From Solibacillus isronensis (lineage in GTDB: Bacteria > Bacillota > Bacilli > Bacillales_A > Planococcaceae): 64,000 nucleotides of DNA. A program made the position numbers and the translations under genes. The stretch is taken from assembly GCF_900168685.1 (NCBI RefSeq), contig NZ_FVZN01000012.1, forward strand, positions 248,001 through 312,000, given 5' to 3'. A model generated the notes under the pieces. That model was not told the DNA's origin and ran no database searches. It saw only the letters and a list, made by a program, of their open reading frames with translations. Every line of letters begins with the position of its first letter. The first letter of the stretch is position 1. Of this stretch, positions 56,725 through 64,000 are shown one piece after another.

Positions 56725-56768
56725 AAAAGGAAAAACCTCATTTAATTAAAAATGAGGTTTTTCCTTTT
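56725..56768. terminator. Perfect 18-bp bidirectional terminator
   Basis: Stem 56725-56742 with 56751-56768, fully complementary, A- and T-tracts built in. Confidence 0.9.
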
Positions 56769-56954
56769 ACTTTCTACTCTTTATCTTCTATTGAGCTATG
56801 CAATTACAAATTATTAGAGTAAGTATTTATTGATAAAGAGGTGTGTTTTTTACACTAAAATCGCAAATAAATCTAATTTTTACCTTAATGGTAATGGAGA
56901 TCCAGTCCCCTAAATAATGTTTACAAGTAAACAATAACACACATATTTACATAT

Positions 56955-57018
56955 TTCAATTATTACATAGTAAAATGTTTTAATAATTACATAATAAAAT
57001 GGTTTAATAATTACATGG
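56955..57018. repeat. 24-bp tandem repeat, about three copies
   Basis: TTTAATAATTACATAATAAA-type units with ATTACAT at 56962, 56986 and 57010, period exactly 24 bases. It lies just past the end of the MazF-like gene. The remainder of 56769-57043 is AT-rich with no gene. Could be a protein-binding array such as a partition or regulatory site. Confidence 0.6.
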
Positions 57019-57043
57019 AGATATGTTTCAAAATATTACTAAC

Positions 57044-57865
57044 TTATTTTACTTCTTCAAGCTGTTTTTTTAATGCAGCATTCTCATTTTGTATTTCCTC
57101 ATATAAAGAATGTAAGTTAACGTTAATAGCCTCTAATTCTTCTTTTTCTGAAAGTAAAGTACCATATTCTACTTGTAAAGTATCATATTCCATTTGTAAT
57201 TTTTCTTTATCTTTCTTCATTTCCTGTATAACTGAGGCACCAAAGATATAAATGAGTGATTCTTTCATTTCTTTTTGAGCATGGTTGTCCGTTATTTTTT
57301 GGTTTACAATTCTCTCACCAGTACGGTTTGTTTTTTTCCTAGTGTATAAACTTAATACACGAGCTTTAGAAATATACCTTGTTTGTTCTAACTTAATAGT
57401 TGAATTTTTAACCATATAACCTAAAGGTAAGGCATTCTTAGGTAACTTATAGTGTGTTTTTACTGTACCAGCATTCGCGTATACAGTCGGATTAGATGTA
57501 ATAGGAGCTATAAATAACCCCGTGTTAGTATCTTTTAAAACCACCGCTGGATGATCATAAGTCAGTTCATTTGTAAAACCCCCAAAAAAATCGACTTTTA
57601 TAATCTCTCCAAACTGATAGGTTCTATGAATCAAACTAAGGTTAGCTTTTTTACCACTATTTTGATTAATATAGTTAGAGAATCCTATCAGCCAATTTAT
57701 ACCCTTTTCGGCATTCCAACTTGCAAATTGCTGAGTAAGAATAAATTGTCTATAATACAACTCCGACTGAATTTCAGGATAGTCAGTTACATTTTTGCCG
57801 TGGCAATTACGTACATTCGTACTATCATATTCCAATAATGTTTTAAATAAAGAACGATTTAGCAT
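57044..57865 (-). CDS. MazF/PemK-like protein with long coiled-coil tail
   Basis: 273 residues. The middle (about 80-185) resembles PemK/MazF toxins: FGEIIKVDFFGGFTNELTYD, HPAVVLKD, GLFIAPITSNPT and QTRYISKARVL give the beta-barrel and RNA-site pattern. It is flanked by an unusual N-terminal helical region (1-75) and a C-terminal coiled coil (about 205-273; EKLQMEYDTLQVEYGTLLSE). Classical MazF is about 115 residues. An XRE-type regulator gene lies upstream with a terminator hairpin between. A toxin-like or RNA-binding role is inferred. Confidence 0.65.
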   Translation of the reverse strand: MLNRSLFKTLLEYDSTNVRNCHGKNVTDYPEIQSELYYRQFILTQQFASWNAEKGINWLIGFSNYINQNSGKKANLSLIHRTYQFGEIIKVDFFGGFTNELTYDHPAVVLKDTNTGLFIAPITSNPTVYANAGTVKTHYKLPKNALPLGYMVKNSTIKLEQTRYISKARVLSLYTRKKTNRTGERIVNQKITDNHAQKEMKESLIYIFGASVIQEMKKDKEKLQMEYDTLQVEYGTLLSEKEELEAINVNLHSLYEEIQNENAALKKQLEEVK

Positions 57866-57891
57866 GGATTGTCACCTTCTTAAAAAAAATT

Positions 57892-57920
57892 GCCATTCTA
57901 CAATTAATATGTAGAATGGC
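57892..57920 (-). terminator. Terminator/attenuator between XRE and MazF-like genes
   Basis: Perfect 10-bp stem (57892-57901 with 57911-57920) followed on the minus strand by AATTTTTTTT, then the ribosome site of the MazF-like gene. It would limit readthrough into that gene. Confidence 0.75.
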
Positions 57921-57964
57921 CTACATCTAATTATACAATAATTAACATAAAAGGACAAAAAACA

Positions 57965-58231
57965 TCAAACATTATTTAATTCTTCATATTCAATTGTTGA
58001 AGAATTAATAAAAGCAGCTACATCGTTTATATCTGCTCTAAAATAATTTAATAATCGAAATAACGTTACTATAGATATATCATGAACTACACCTTGTTCA
58101 ATTTGTGAAATAAGACTTTGTGATAGTTTGCTAGCTTTTGATAACTCTTTTTGTGATACGTTATTCATTTTTCGATTGAGTTTTAACCAATCTCCAAGAG
58201 TAGATACGCTTTCTTCAGTCGTAGGTAGCAT
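57965..58231 (-). CDS. XRE-family helix-turn-helix regulator
   Basis: 88 residues. LGDWLKLNRKMNNVSQKELS and KASKLSQSLISQIEQGVVHD form the Cro/CI helix-turn-helix. No metabolite or protease domain. GGTGGTG box before the ATG. Sits before the MazF-like gene and after the small membrane gene, same strand; plausible antitoxin or regulator of the pair. Confidence 0.85.
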   Translation of the reverse strand: MLPTTEESVSTLGDWLKLNRKMNNVSQKELSKASKLSQSLISQIEQGVVHDISIVTLFRLLNYFRADINDVAAFINSSTIEYEELNNV

Positions 58232-58251
58232 AATGAATCACCACCTTTTCT

Positions 58252-58404
58252 TTAATAGCGAATTAATCGCATTGTTATTTTATTATCAAAAAGACCGAGT
58301 ATCGTATCTTTTTCACTAATTATTACACCAATAATAAGTGCTAAGATGACAGTAGCAATAATTAAATAGGTTAAATCAATTGACTCATTTTCTACAGATG
58401 CCAT
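58252..58404 (-). CDS. Small single-pass membrane protein, 50 aa
   Basis: MASVENESIDLTYLIIATVI then LALIIGVIISEKDTILGLFD and NKITMRLIRY. One membrane helix (about 13-32) and a short basic tail. GAAAGGAGATAG precedes the ATG, so it is very likely translated. It lies downstream of the TadE-like and T2SS-F-like genes and may be a pilin-like or accessory part of the same membrane assembly. Not recognised as any family. Confidence 0.6.
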   Translation of the reverse strand: MASVENESIDLTYLIIATVILALIIGVIISEKDTILGLFDNKITMRLIRY

Positions 58405-58422
58405 ACGATATCTATCTCCTTT

Positions 58423-58779
58423 CTACCGAACAAGCGAGGTAGCTTGCCCTTGAAAATTCAATGAAATAATATCCCAATCGAAAAATAACGGTTGTATATT
58501 CATCGTGTACGTGTAAACGACATTTTCAAAGATTTGTACTTTGTCTGTCGGCGCAGTTGTTAATACAAATCTACCATTGTAATTAGTAGAAGAGTATTCA
58601 TTGATAAGAGTAATCGCTTCAGCGGTAAGTCCACCATGGCGTTCAATCTGCAAATTGGCATACTGTTGAAAGTCGTTTTTTTCACCCATCTGGATTAATG
58701 CCACTGAAAAAGTTACAATGATTATCACCATTAGAACTGTAATTTTTATTTTCATTAACATGGCCTGATGTAACTCCAT
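58423..58779 (-). CDS. Small membrane-anchored protein, TadE/pilin-accessory-like
   Basis: 118 residues: an N-terminal membrane helix (about 10-30, KITVLMVIIIVTFSVALIQM) preceded by basic residues, then an outward domain of about 85 residues. Size, single N-terminal helix and position next to a T2SS-F-like gene resemble TadE/DUF4320 components of Tad-type pili. GAGGAGGG box. No direct motif proof. Confidence 0.45.
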   Translation of the reverse strand: MELHQAMLMKIKITVLMVIIIVTFSVALIQMGEKNDFQQYANLQIERHGGLTAEAITLINEYSSTNYNGRFVLTTAPTDKVQIFENVVYTYTMNIQPLFFDWDIISLNFQGQATSLVR

Positions 58780-58806
58780 TAAGAACCCTCCTCTTTATTT
58801 ATCTAT

Positions 58807-59534
58807 TTATTTATCTAATGAAGAAAAATTTCCTATTTGTGAACCTATATCGATAAACATACCAACAAAGAACCCAAGTAAGACAACAAGAATAGATGCA
58901 GTAAATAGAGTCGGGATATGCCTAAATTTACGCAATTTGTATTGTATAACTACATCTATATTTTTCATTAATGCATCATTCGCAATCTGTACAAGCTCAT
59001 CAATTACTGAAATATCATTCGTTGAGTGTTGATAATCGTATAACGACGTCATGAAAGAAATAGCAAAATCACTATCGCCCATTCGTTTAGCAAAAGCAAT
59101 GAACGGTGCTATGTCCGTAGGATTGGCAACCATTTCTGACATTAAATGATATAATTCTTTCTGCATTGGCTCTTTTAACCGAGGCATTACTTTATTAAAT
59201 ATTGCATATAACGGAGCATTGCCTCCATTTTTCTTTAAGTATGGACCAATAAGGCGTGCAAATTTACTAAATTGCAATTCCTGTTCAAATGAGAATAGAA
59301 TATATTTATTTTTCATTTGTTTGAAACCATTGTAATAAATCACACCACTCAACCCTACCGCTATTACCAGTAACCAAATTGATTTAACCATAAAATATGT
59401 TGCCGAAAATATAAATAGTGTTGCTAGAGTCTGAAGGTTCGCATAAAGCGATACATTACCTTATCAGTTGCGCCCATTTCTATTAGCATAGATTTATACG
59501 ACTGTTCCATTAATAGATCGTAAATCTTTTTCAA
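58807..59534 (-). pseudogene. T2SS-F/TadC-like membrane protein gene, frameshifted near its start
   Basis: From a TTG at 59534 with a GGAGGTG box the frame reads MKKIYDLLMEQSYKSMLIEM, then VMYRFMRTFRL and a stop at 59424. A one-base shift there continues as TLATLFIFSATYFMVKSIWL and on through a 194-codon frame to 58807. That part has helices near both ends (VKSIWLLVIAVGLSGVIYY and HIPTLFTASILVVLLGFFVG) around a helical domain (QELQFSKFARLIGPYLKK), like the GspF/TadB/TadC platform proteins of pili and secretion systems. The internal Met has no ribosome site, so the shift matters. No TadA/GspE ATPase is adjacent. Confidence 0.6.
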
Positions 59535-59619
59535 TTAACGCACCTCCGTGTCCACGCACTACTAATGCCAGCAATACTGCTCGCCCGTCCGTTTCGACTT
59601 CAATTACAGTGTTTATGCT

Positions 59620-59796
59620 TTATGCCCCCTTCTTTTTAATTGCCGAGTGCTGAAATTTGGTTAGCGTTACTTCCTCACAATCAGTCTTTGAAACTTCTAA
59701 CGGAGTGCTAGAATCTTTTACTAGAATAATATAATGTGAGTCTGTTTCATTTTGTACAATACCAACTCGCTTTTGATTGAGGACTACATATTACAT
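59620..59796 (-). pseudogene. 57-codon frame with a stop at codon 2
   Basis: AGGAGG stands seven bases before an ATG at 59796, but the next codon is TAA. The same frame then runs YVVLNQKRVGIVQNETDSHY, IILVKDSSTPLEVSKTDCEE and VTLTKFQHSAIKKKGA to a stop. Either a gene killed by a nonsense change at codon 2, or a start-stop leader. Product not recognised. Confidence 0.45.
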
Positions 59797-59896
59797 GTTT
59801 GTTCCTCCTATAACTTTCATTTCTAGCTGAAGTATAGGTAACAAGTTAGTGGAGTGCAAAAAACGTCATACGCTTTCGAAATGGCCCTATATCACA

Positions 59897-60535
59897 TCAT
59901 TTGAAGTTATCATTCCAGCGATTAATAACAAAGTTGCTGATAGCTTCTTTTGCTTTGCTTATTGGGGCTTTGGTTTCTTCTACTATGTACGATACAACCC
60001 CTGCAAGCGTAACCTTTTCCCCATATTCAATGCCTTGATTTACATAGTGTAGCAAGCTTTCTAAACTTCGCATTTCATTAGGTGTTAGGTGTGATTTTAA
60101 ATGCTTTTTGACGTAATTATTTACAAAATCAAAATCATGCATGCTCTTTTCAATGAGGATTGCACAGGCTCTTGATACGGAAACGTCTAATGCAAATGCA
60201 AGAGCTGATACCATTTCATAAGTATGTTGCCTTAATCGAATAGTGATCCGTTCATGAATGCCGTCCTCACGTTTCGCTATTCGTGGATTGTCGGTGCTGC
60301 CGCGCTTAATCGTATTTTCAATTAAAATATCTCGACGGAAATGAATGGATAAGCTATCGATTATTTTCTTATTCTTGACAGCGTGTTCAATCATGTTTGC
60401 GCCAACATCCTTAATGGGATTGTCTGTTATGTCAGCCATCCGACAAACACTTTCTCTTAAAGGTAGTTTAATAGTTGGCTTTACATCACGTTTAGCATCA
60501 CTTCTTTTCTTCCTGTGCCCTACTGTTGTACTCAA
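59897..60535 (-). CDS. Unknown basic plasmid-type protein
   Basis: 212 residues from a TTG at 60535 with AGGAGG seven bases before it; an ATG seven codons upstream is the alternative. Basic N-terminus (GHRKKRSDAKRDVKPTIKLP), a central EDGIHERITIRLRQHTYEMV followed by SALAFALDVSVSRACAILIE that looks like a ribbon-helix-helix-type DNA-binding segment, then helical sequence. DNA binding is inferred from composition and pattern. It may serve partition, conjugation or copy control. Confidence 0.5.
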   Translation of the reverse strand: MSTTVGHRKKRSDAKRDVKPTIKLPLRESVCRMADITDNPIKDVGANMIEHAVKNKKIIDSLSIHFRRDILIENTIKRGSTDNPRIAKREDGIHERITIRLRQHTYEMVSALAFALDVSVSRACAILIEKSMHDFDFVNNYVKKHLKSHLTPNEMRSLESLLHYVNQGIEYGEKVTLAGVVSYIVEETKAPISKAKEAISNFVINRWNDNFK

Positions 60536-60556
60536 TATAATGCCTCCTAAATTCAT

Positions 60557-60924
60557 ATTTTTCTTTTAGAAACAGTCCTAGTGTCCCAAGGATAAATTTG
60601 TGGTTTTTTCGGTGGGGTAGAGGGTTTTCGCTCATTTGCTACTAAGGTATGTACGAGTAGTAGGGATTTATTACGGTATTTTTCGAGTTTGGCGCGGATT
60701 TTTTGCTTGGAAAGTGTCCCGGTGTTCTAATGCTATGACGGCAAATTGTGTGAATTAGCACTACTGGCATAAGCCCCCCGCTTCAAACAGCTTGAAGCGA
60801 TATCTTATAGAAACTGTCCTACTGTCCTTAACTTATTTCATAGTGTTTCTGTAAAGAGAAAAAAATTTTAATGTTGTATAAAAATTGGGTATTCCGTCAA
60901 TGATTCTAGTAAGGTGGTGATTAT
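60557..60924. other. Intergenic region
   Basis: No gene found. Contains a hairpin GCTTCAA-ACAG-CTTGAAGC near 60780-60800 and two similar short phrases (ACAGTCCTAGTGTCC near 60571, AACTGTCCTACTGTCC near 60811). Upstream region of the divergent 212-aa and 35-aa genes. Confidence 0.4.
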
Positions 60925-61032
60925 ATGAAACGAGAAGAAGCAGACAAATTAGCGATTGCGATTATTGACCATAATCGTCGTATGGGATTACCGACTAAAC
61001 CTAAAAAGAAAAATAAAGCTAAAAATAAATAA
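60925..61032 (+). CDS. Small basic protein, 35 aa
   Basis: MKREEADKLAIAIIDHNRRM then GLPTKPKKKNKAKNK. GGTGGTG ribosome box seven bases before the ATG and a strong terminator starting at the stop codon: a complete small transcription unit. The Lys-rich tail suggests nucleic acid binding. Not recognised. Confidence 0.6.
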   Translation: MKREEADKLAIAIIDHNRRMGLPTKPKKKNKAKNK

Positions 61033-61070
61033 AGGCTGTTGGCTTATCTATTTAGCCAAACAGCCTTTTT
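61033..61070 (+). terminator. Terminator of the 35-aa gene
   Basis: 12-bp stem with one bulge (61033-61044 with 61054-61066), then TTTTTTATT. Confidence 0.8.
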
Positions 61071-61157
61071 TATTATTCAGCATGCTATATTAAAATACTC
61101 GCCCAAATATTAGGATTACTATTCAGCAAACATTTCCTTATCACCACGCGGCAAGTT

Positions 61158-61204
61158 AAAAGACACACGCTTACTCTTAATACCTGAGTAAATGTGTGTC
61201 TTTT
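61158..61204 (-). terminator. Terminator of the CxxC small protein gene
   Basis: Outer stem 61158-61168 with 61194-61204 and inner stem TTACTC/GAGTAA, located just after the end of the gene at 61216 on the minus strand. Confidence 0.75.
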
Positions 61205-61215
61205 ATTTTGCCTTG

Positions 61216-61449
61216 CTATTGCTTGCTGTATGTTGGCTCACAGTGAATACAAACATCATCTTTATAATCAATGATATTTACGTCAGCTTCATGGAATGAC
61301 TTGTTGCAAATCATACACATGATAGTGGTTTCCTCTAACATGTATGGCGTTCCATTCGCTGTAATCACTTCTTGCACCAATGTATGTAGGTCTTTGTTTT
61401 CGAGTTGAACTGGTGAAACATATGCTAGTACCTGAAATTTATCTTTCAA
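61216..61449 (-). CDS. Small CxxC zinc-ribbon-like protein, 77 aa
   Basis: 77 residues. MCMICNKSF and VCIHCEPTYS, 22 residues apart, form a treble CxxC pair that probably binds zinc. The N-terminal half is helical (QLENKDLHTLVQEVITANG). TTG start after a GAGGAAAT box. Function unknown; Lys/Cys pattern suggests a structural zinc finger in a plasmid protein. Confidence 0.6.
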   Translation of the reverse strand: MKDKFQVLAYVSPVQLENKDLHTLVQEVITANGTPYMLEETTIMCMICNKSFHEADVNIIDYKDDVCIHCEPTYSKQ

Positions 61450-61639
61450 TCAGCATAGATATTTCCTCGATTTTCTGTTTGAAACGATTTACTAACCCAA
61501 ATTAATCCCTCATGGTGTTCTAAAGTATCAGTGTTGTTATATACAGTCATCCTATATTCCCCTTTTAATAACATTAATGTTTATTTCTACTATCAACATA
61601 TAGTATGGCCGGTTTAACTGCAAGAAAGGCAGCGGAATA

Positions 61640-61770
61640 TAAAAAAGCCACGCAAATGCGCAGCTCGATTACTTCAATTAATATCTACCTAAGAACGTTT
61701 CTCCTTCACTGAAGCCGTCATTGTCATAATAGTTGGCTCTTATCCAGCCGTTAGATGTTAGTGTTGCTTG
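61640..61770 (-). pseudogene. C-terminal scrap of an unidentified gene
   Basis: IQATLTSNGWIRANYYDNDG then FSEGETFLGRY and stop, cut off by a stop upstream. Coding-like but not recognised. Confidence 0.3.
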
Positions 61771-61812
61771 AATCTAAACAAAAGATAAATCGATCTAAAG
61801 AATCGTGCAAAT

Positions 61813-62634
61813 TTAGAACAAACTTTGTTGAATGTACGTCGGCTGTTCAAATGGATTGCTCAATAAATCGCTCTCAAACATTAAATCTTCAGCAACTTGT
61901 TCCACTGTCGGCTCAGAAATGCCCGTATTTGACGTTTTTCCTTGTAATCGGTCCATTTCCTCGGCTAAGTGTGGAATGTGCTCAGGTGACTCAATTAAAG
62001 GCTCATAATACTCTGCTACAAACTCGACTGGATAGCCAAAAGAGTTTGCTACTACATCGTTATATGGTAAGCGGTTAATCGAACTAAACTGCATCGGGTC
62101 GTCCGTATCGTTTTGAATGAAGAACGCCCCATATGCCTGTCGTGAAAGTACATCGCAATGTACGACGATGGCATTCATGCCACGCATTGCTAAGTTGAAA
62201 AGTAAAAATGGGATTGCTCGACTTGATAATTCTTCAACATGGTATAAGTACATAGAAGGTCTATAAGTAAATAACTCATGCTTCATTACATTGTTGTGCC
62301 ACGCTGAAATTATCATTCCTCCCGTACCTGCGCATGCCTCGTAGTATGTCTGATTGTCTTGCTGTTCTTGATTACCTACAAGCTGTGCAACTAACTTTGA
62401 TACTGAATGCGGTGTAAAATCCTGCTTCAAATACTTACGATCTGCGTGATTATCTTCAAAATACATGCGGAATGTATCATCGTCAACTTGATAATTCGTC
62501 GCTTCTAATACATCCTTCATTAGCTGTTCTCGGCGCGGTCTGTCATATAAGATTTCTAATAGTTTGGCTGGGGCGTCAACGCTGTCTGTTACGCTGATTA
62601 GTTGGTTAAATACTTCTCTTTTTATTTGTGTCAT
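61813..62634 (-). CDS. N6-adenine methylase-like protein lacking the NPPY motif
   Basis: 273 residues related to HsdM/N6 DNA methylases. KQDFTPHSVSKLVAQLVG and TYYEACAGTGGMIISAWHNN are the motif X and S-adenosylmethionine-binding motif I. Where the catalytic NPPY/NPPF motif should follow, the sequence reads RLPYNDVVANSFGYPVEF, with no NPP. No specificity subunit or endonuclease is adjacent. It may have lost methylation and bind DNA or cofactor only. GAGGAATATAA before the ATG. Confidence 0.75.
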   Translation of the reverse strand: MTQIKREVFNQLISVTDSVDAPAKLLEILYDRPRREQLMKDVLEATNYQVDDDTFRMYFEDNHADRKYLKQDFTPHSVSKLVAQLVGNQEQQDNQTYYEACAGTGGMIISAWHNNVMKHELFTYRPSMYLYHVEELSSRAIPFLLFNLAMRGMNAIVVHCDVLSRQAYGAFFIQNDTDDPMQFSSINRLPYNDVVANSFGYPVEFVAEYYEPLIESPEHIPHLAEEMDRLQGKTSNTGISEPTVEQVAEDLMFESDLLSNPFEQPTYIQQSLF

Positions 62635-62906
62635 TTATATTCCTCGATTCCGTTCATACAACTGTTTTTGTGTTTGCTGTAGTGTATGACTCACTTGTAA
62701 CGAATTATATAAATGGCTAGACATGTTGGCAAAAATGCTAGGTGAACTCCGGCAACACCTCTAAATAATAGCAAAATAAAAAACAAATCAGCGAATAATT
62801 TCACTGACTTGCTACTCCTGGTCGATTATTTATGTTGTCTGTTTTTGTTCCATTAAAGGGCGCATTCCTGGAATAAAAGGATTGCACCGACATTATTTAA
62901 AAAGCT
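62635..62906. other. Intergenic region, no gene seen
   Basis: AT-rich gap between the SLH gene end and methylase-like gene start; promoter of the latter presumably lies here. Confidence 0.35.
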
Positions 62907-63986
62907 TTATTTGTTTAATAATCCAAAGTGTAATTTACCATCTACATAGTCGAAGAACATAACGAATTTAACATCTGTTACAACACCTGAATTTTCATTT
63001 GTAATAAGTGTTCCTGTTGTATATGCCCGATTTACAAGTTCAACGGCTTCTACAGAAGATATATTCATAAGGACATTATAGTAATCTGTAAACGAGGCAT
63101 AGGCAGAATAACTAGATTCTTTAAAAAACTTTTCTTTAATATTTAAATTCATTCCATACTTCACAAAATAAGCATTATATTCTTTTTGTAACTTTTCTTT
63201 TAAATAGTTAGCATCTGTTTGACCTTGTGGGAGCGGAATGTCCTTATATAATTCAATTTCGAATGGAAGTACAATCTTTGCAATCTGTTCATTGGTTAAT
63301 TTTTTTAATTCTTCATCGTTCATATTTTTAATATCTTCAGCAGATACTCTTTTAATATCCTTTGCTCGATAAATGAATACGGCATAGTGAGCACGAGTTA
63401 AGGTTTCATTTTCTCTGAAAGTTTTATCCTCATATCCAGTAGTTACACCAGTGTTATACAATGCACTTACATACTTTGCATTTGCTTTCGTTACATCTTT
63501 TAATGGATTCGTACCAGTTGTCTCTAAGTCATACGCAATAGCCAAAATCTTCGCCATTTCGCCACGTGTTAAAGCTTTGTTGGGATTAATATTGCCTTTT
63601 GAATCGACAGCTAATAACCCCGCTTCCATCAGCTTTTTAATATCATTGTAATAAGCATTATTTGTCGATAAATCTTTCGGTGCTTTAAAAGTAGTTGTTC
63701 TTGGTAATATTTCAATTGCACGACTGATTAATGCAGCAGCATGTTTACGAGAGATTGTTTCGTTAGGTTTAAATGTACCATCCTCATATCCACTAATAAT
63801 TCCACTTTGAGCCATTTCATGAGTGATATCGTAGTAAACGTTCTTTTTCGATACGTCACTAAATGTTTTTGCGTATGTAGTAGCTGCCTCTACCTGATTT
63901 GATGAACTGTCATAAGGGATAACGAAAGCCGGTGTAGCAATTGCTAACGCAAATGTAGATAATAAAAGTTTGTTGCTGTTTTTCAT
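62907..63986 (-). CDS. SLH-domain surface protein
   Basis: 359 residues. Signal peptide (about 1-35, ending near VEAATT), then three SLH repeats (about 38-220): GYEDGTFKPNETISRKHAAA, NPNKALTRGEMAKILAIAYD, and GYEDKTFRENETLTRAHYAV. The remaining 140 residues (KDIKRVSAEDIKNMNDEELK onward) carry no known domain. TGGAGGAAAG box before the ATG. Wall-anchored surface protein, role unknown. Confidence 0.88.
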   Translation of the reverse strand: MKNSNKLLLSTFALAIATPAFVIPYDSSSNQVEAATTYAKTFSDVSKKNVYYDITHEMAQSGIISGYEDGTFKPNETISRKHAAALISRAIEILPRTTTFKAPKDLSTNNAYYNDIKKLMEAGLLAVDSKGNINPNKALTRGEMAKILAIAYDLETTGTNPLKDVTKANAKYVSALYNTGVTTGYEDKTFRENETLTRAHYAVFIYRAKDIKRVSAEDIKNMNDEELKKLTNEQIAKIVLPFEIELYKDIPLPQGQTDANYLKEKLQKEYNAYFVKYGMNLNIKEKFFKESSYSAYASFTDYYNVLMNISSVEAVELVNRAYTTGTLITNENSGVVTDVKFVMFFDYVDGKLHFGLLNK

Positions 63987-64000
63987 ATTACTTTCCTCCA

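Noticed and set aside
59494-59617. Open minus-strand frame with VIEVETDGRAVLLALVVRGHGG
   Set aside because: Coding-like but lacks a normal start and overlaps the ribosome site and start of the T2SS-F-like gene in another frame.
1-64000. tRNA or rRNA genes and complete insertion sequences
   Set aside because: None noticed on reading both strands; a tRNA scan and IS database search were not possible here.

Overview
The window reads as AT-rich Bacillota DNA, most like a Planococcaceae bacillus (Lysinibacillus/Solibacillus type). The basis is SLH-domain surface proteins, strong Shine-Dalgarno sites, frequent TTG/GTG starts, a remnant of the sporulation gene spoIIP, and Bacillus-style families (YlbC, BdbC/BdbD, ResA/CcdA, CYP152, Amj). 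An iteron-rich origin with its own Rep protein, a tyrosine recombinase, a toxin-antitoxin-like pair, several plasmid-type genes and many broken metal-resistance genes point to a large plasmid, or to a chromosome segment that has absorbed one. The sequence alone does not decide between these.

1-6.5 kb (all minus strand) carries envelope and cell-shape functions: partial amj, a TVP38/DedA-type membrane protein, a glutamine-dependent asparagine synthetase with an SD-masking leader hairpin, an OmpR-type two-component system and an MreB-family actin. 6.8-10.8 kb is transport: a truncated CsoR-type regulator, a ZnuA-like zinc lipoprotein behind a textbook Zur box, and a polar amino acid ABC transporter operon. 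11-13.8 kb holds a YitT-type membrane protein, a dead merA and a DUF326 copper-binding four-helix protein.

13.9-17 kb is a self-contained accessory cassette: a tyrosine recombinase coupled to an unknown 213-aa protein, a DUF3800 protein, a probable ~115-nt small RNA with its own consensus promoter, and two 34-bp dyad sites in inverted orientation around the DUF3800/sRNA segment. 17-22.8 kb alternates intact envelope genes (YlbC-like CAP protein, DD-carboxypeptidase, YdhK lipoprotein) with remnants (kdpB, spoIIP). 22.8-25.7 kb is the replication region: a Rep with a primase-C-terminal-like region, possibly frameshifted near its end, then about 1 kb of iterons set inside inverted repeats, then a small plasmid-type gene. 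27-29 kb is an SLH-SH3-amidase.

29.4-48.5 kb is a metal-resistance island built from repeated modules in different states of decay: cadC-cadA-lpd-(dead zip)-cadD, a CYP152 peroxygenase, a dead bdbD-bdbC pair next to intact ccdA-resA, a second DUF326 gene, lspA, fragments of cadA, zip, lpd and a flavoprotein, intact copC-copD-bdbD-bdbC, and a second cadC-cadA operon. 48.7-54.7 kb is a complete arsenic operon, trxB-phosphatase-arsR-arsB-arsC-arsD-arsA-hesB-like, with two near-identical operator-like sequences.

54.7-64 kb looks like plasmid backbone: an unknown membrane protein, a homing-endonuclease-associated-repeat protein, an XRE + MazF/PemK-like coiled-coil pair, a minimal and damaged Tad/T2SS-F-like membrane operon, an unknown basic protein, small CxxC and 35-aa proteins, an N6-methylase-like protein lacking the NPPY motif, and a three-repeat SLH protein. 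Metals (Zn, Cd, Cu, As, formerly Hg) and thiol redox (ResA/CcdA, BdbC/D, TrxB, Lpd) are the two themes tying the accessory genes together.
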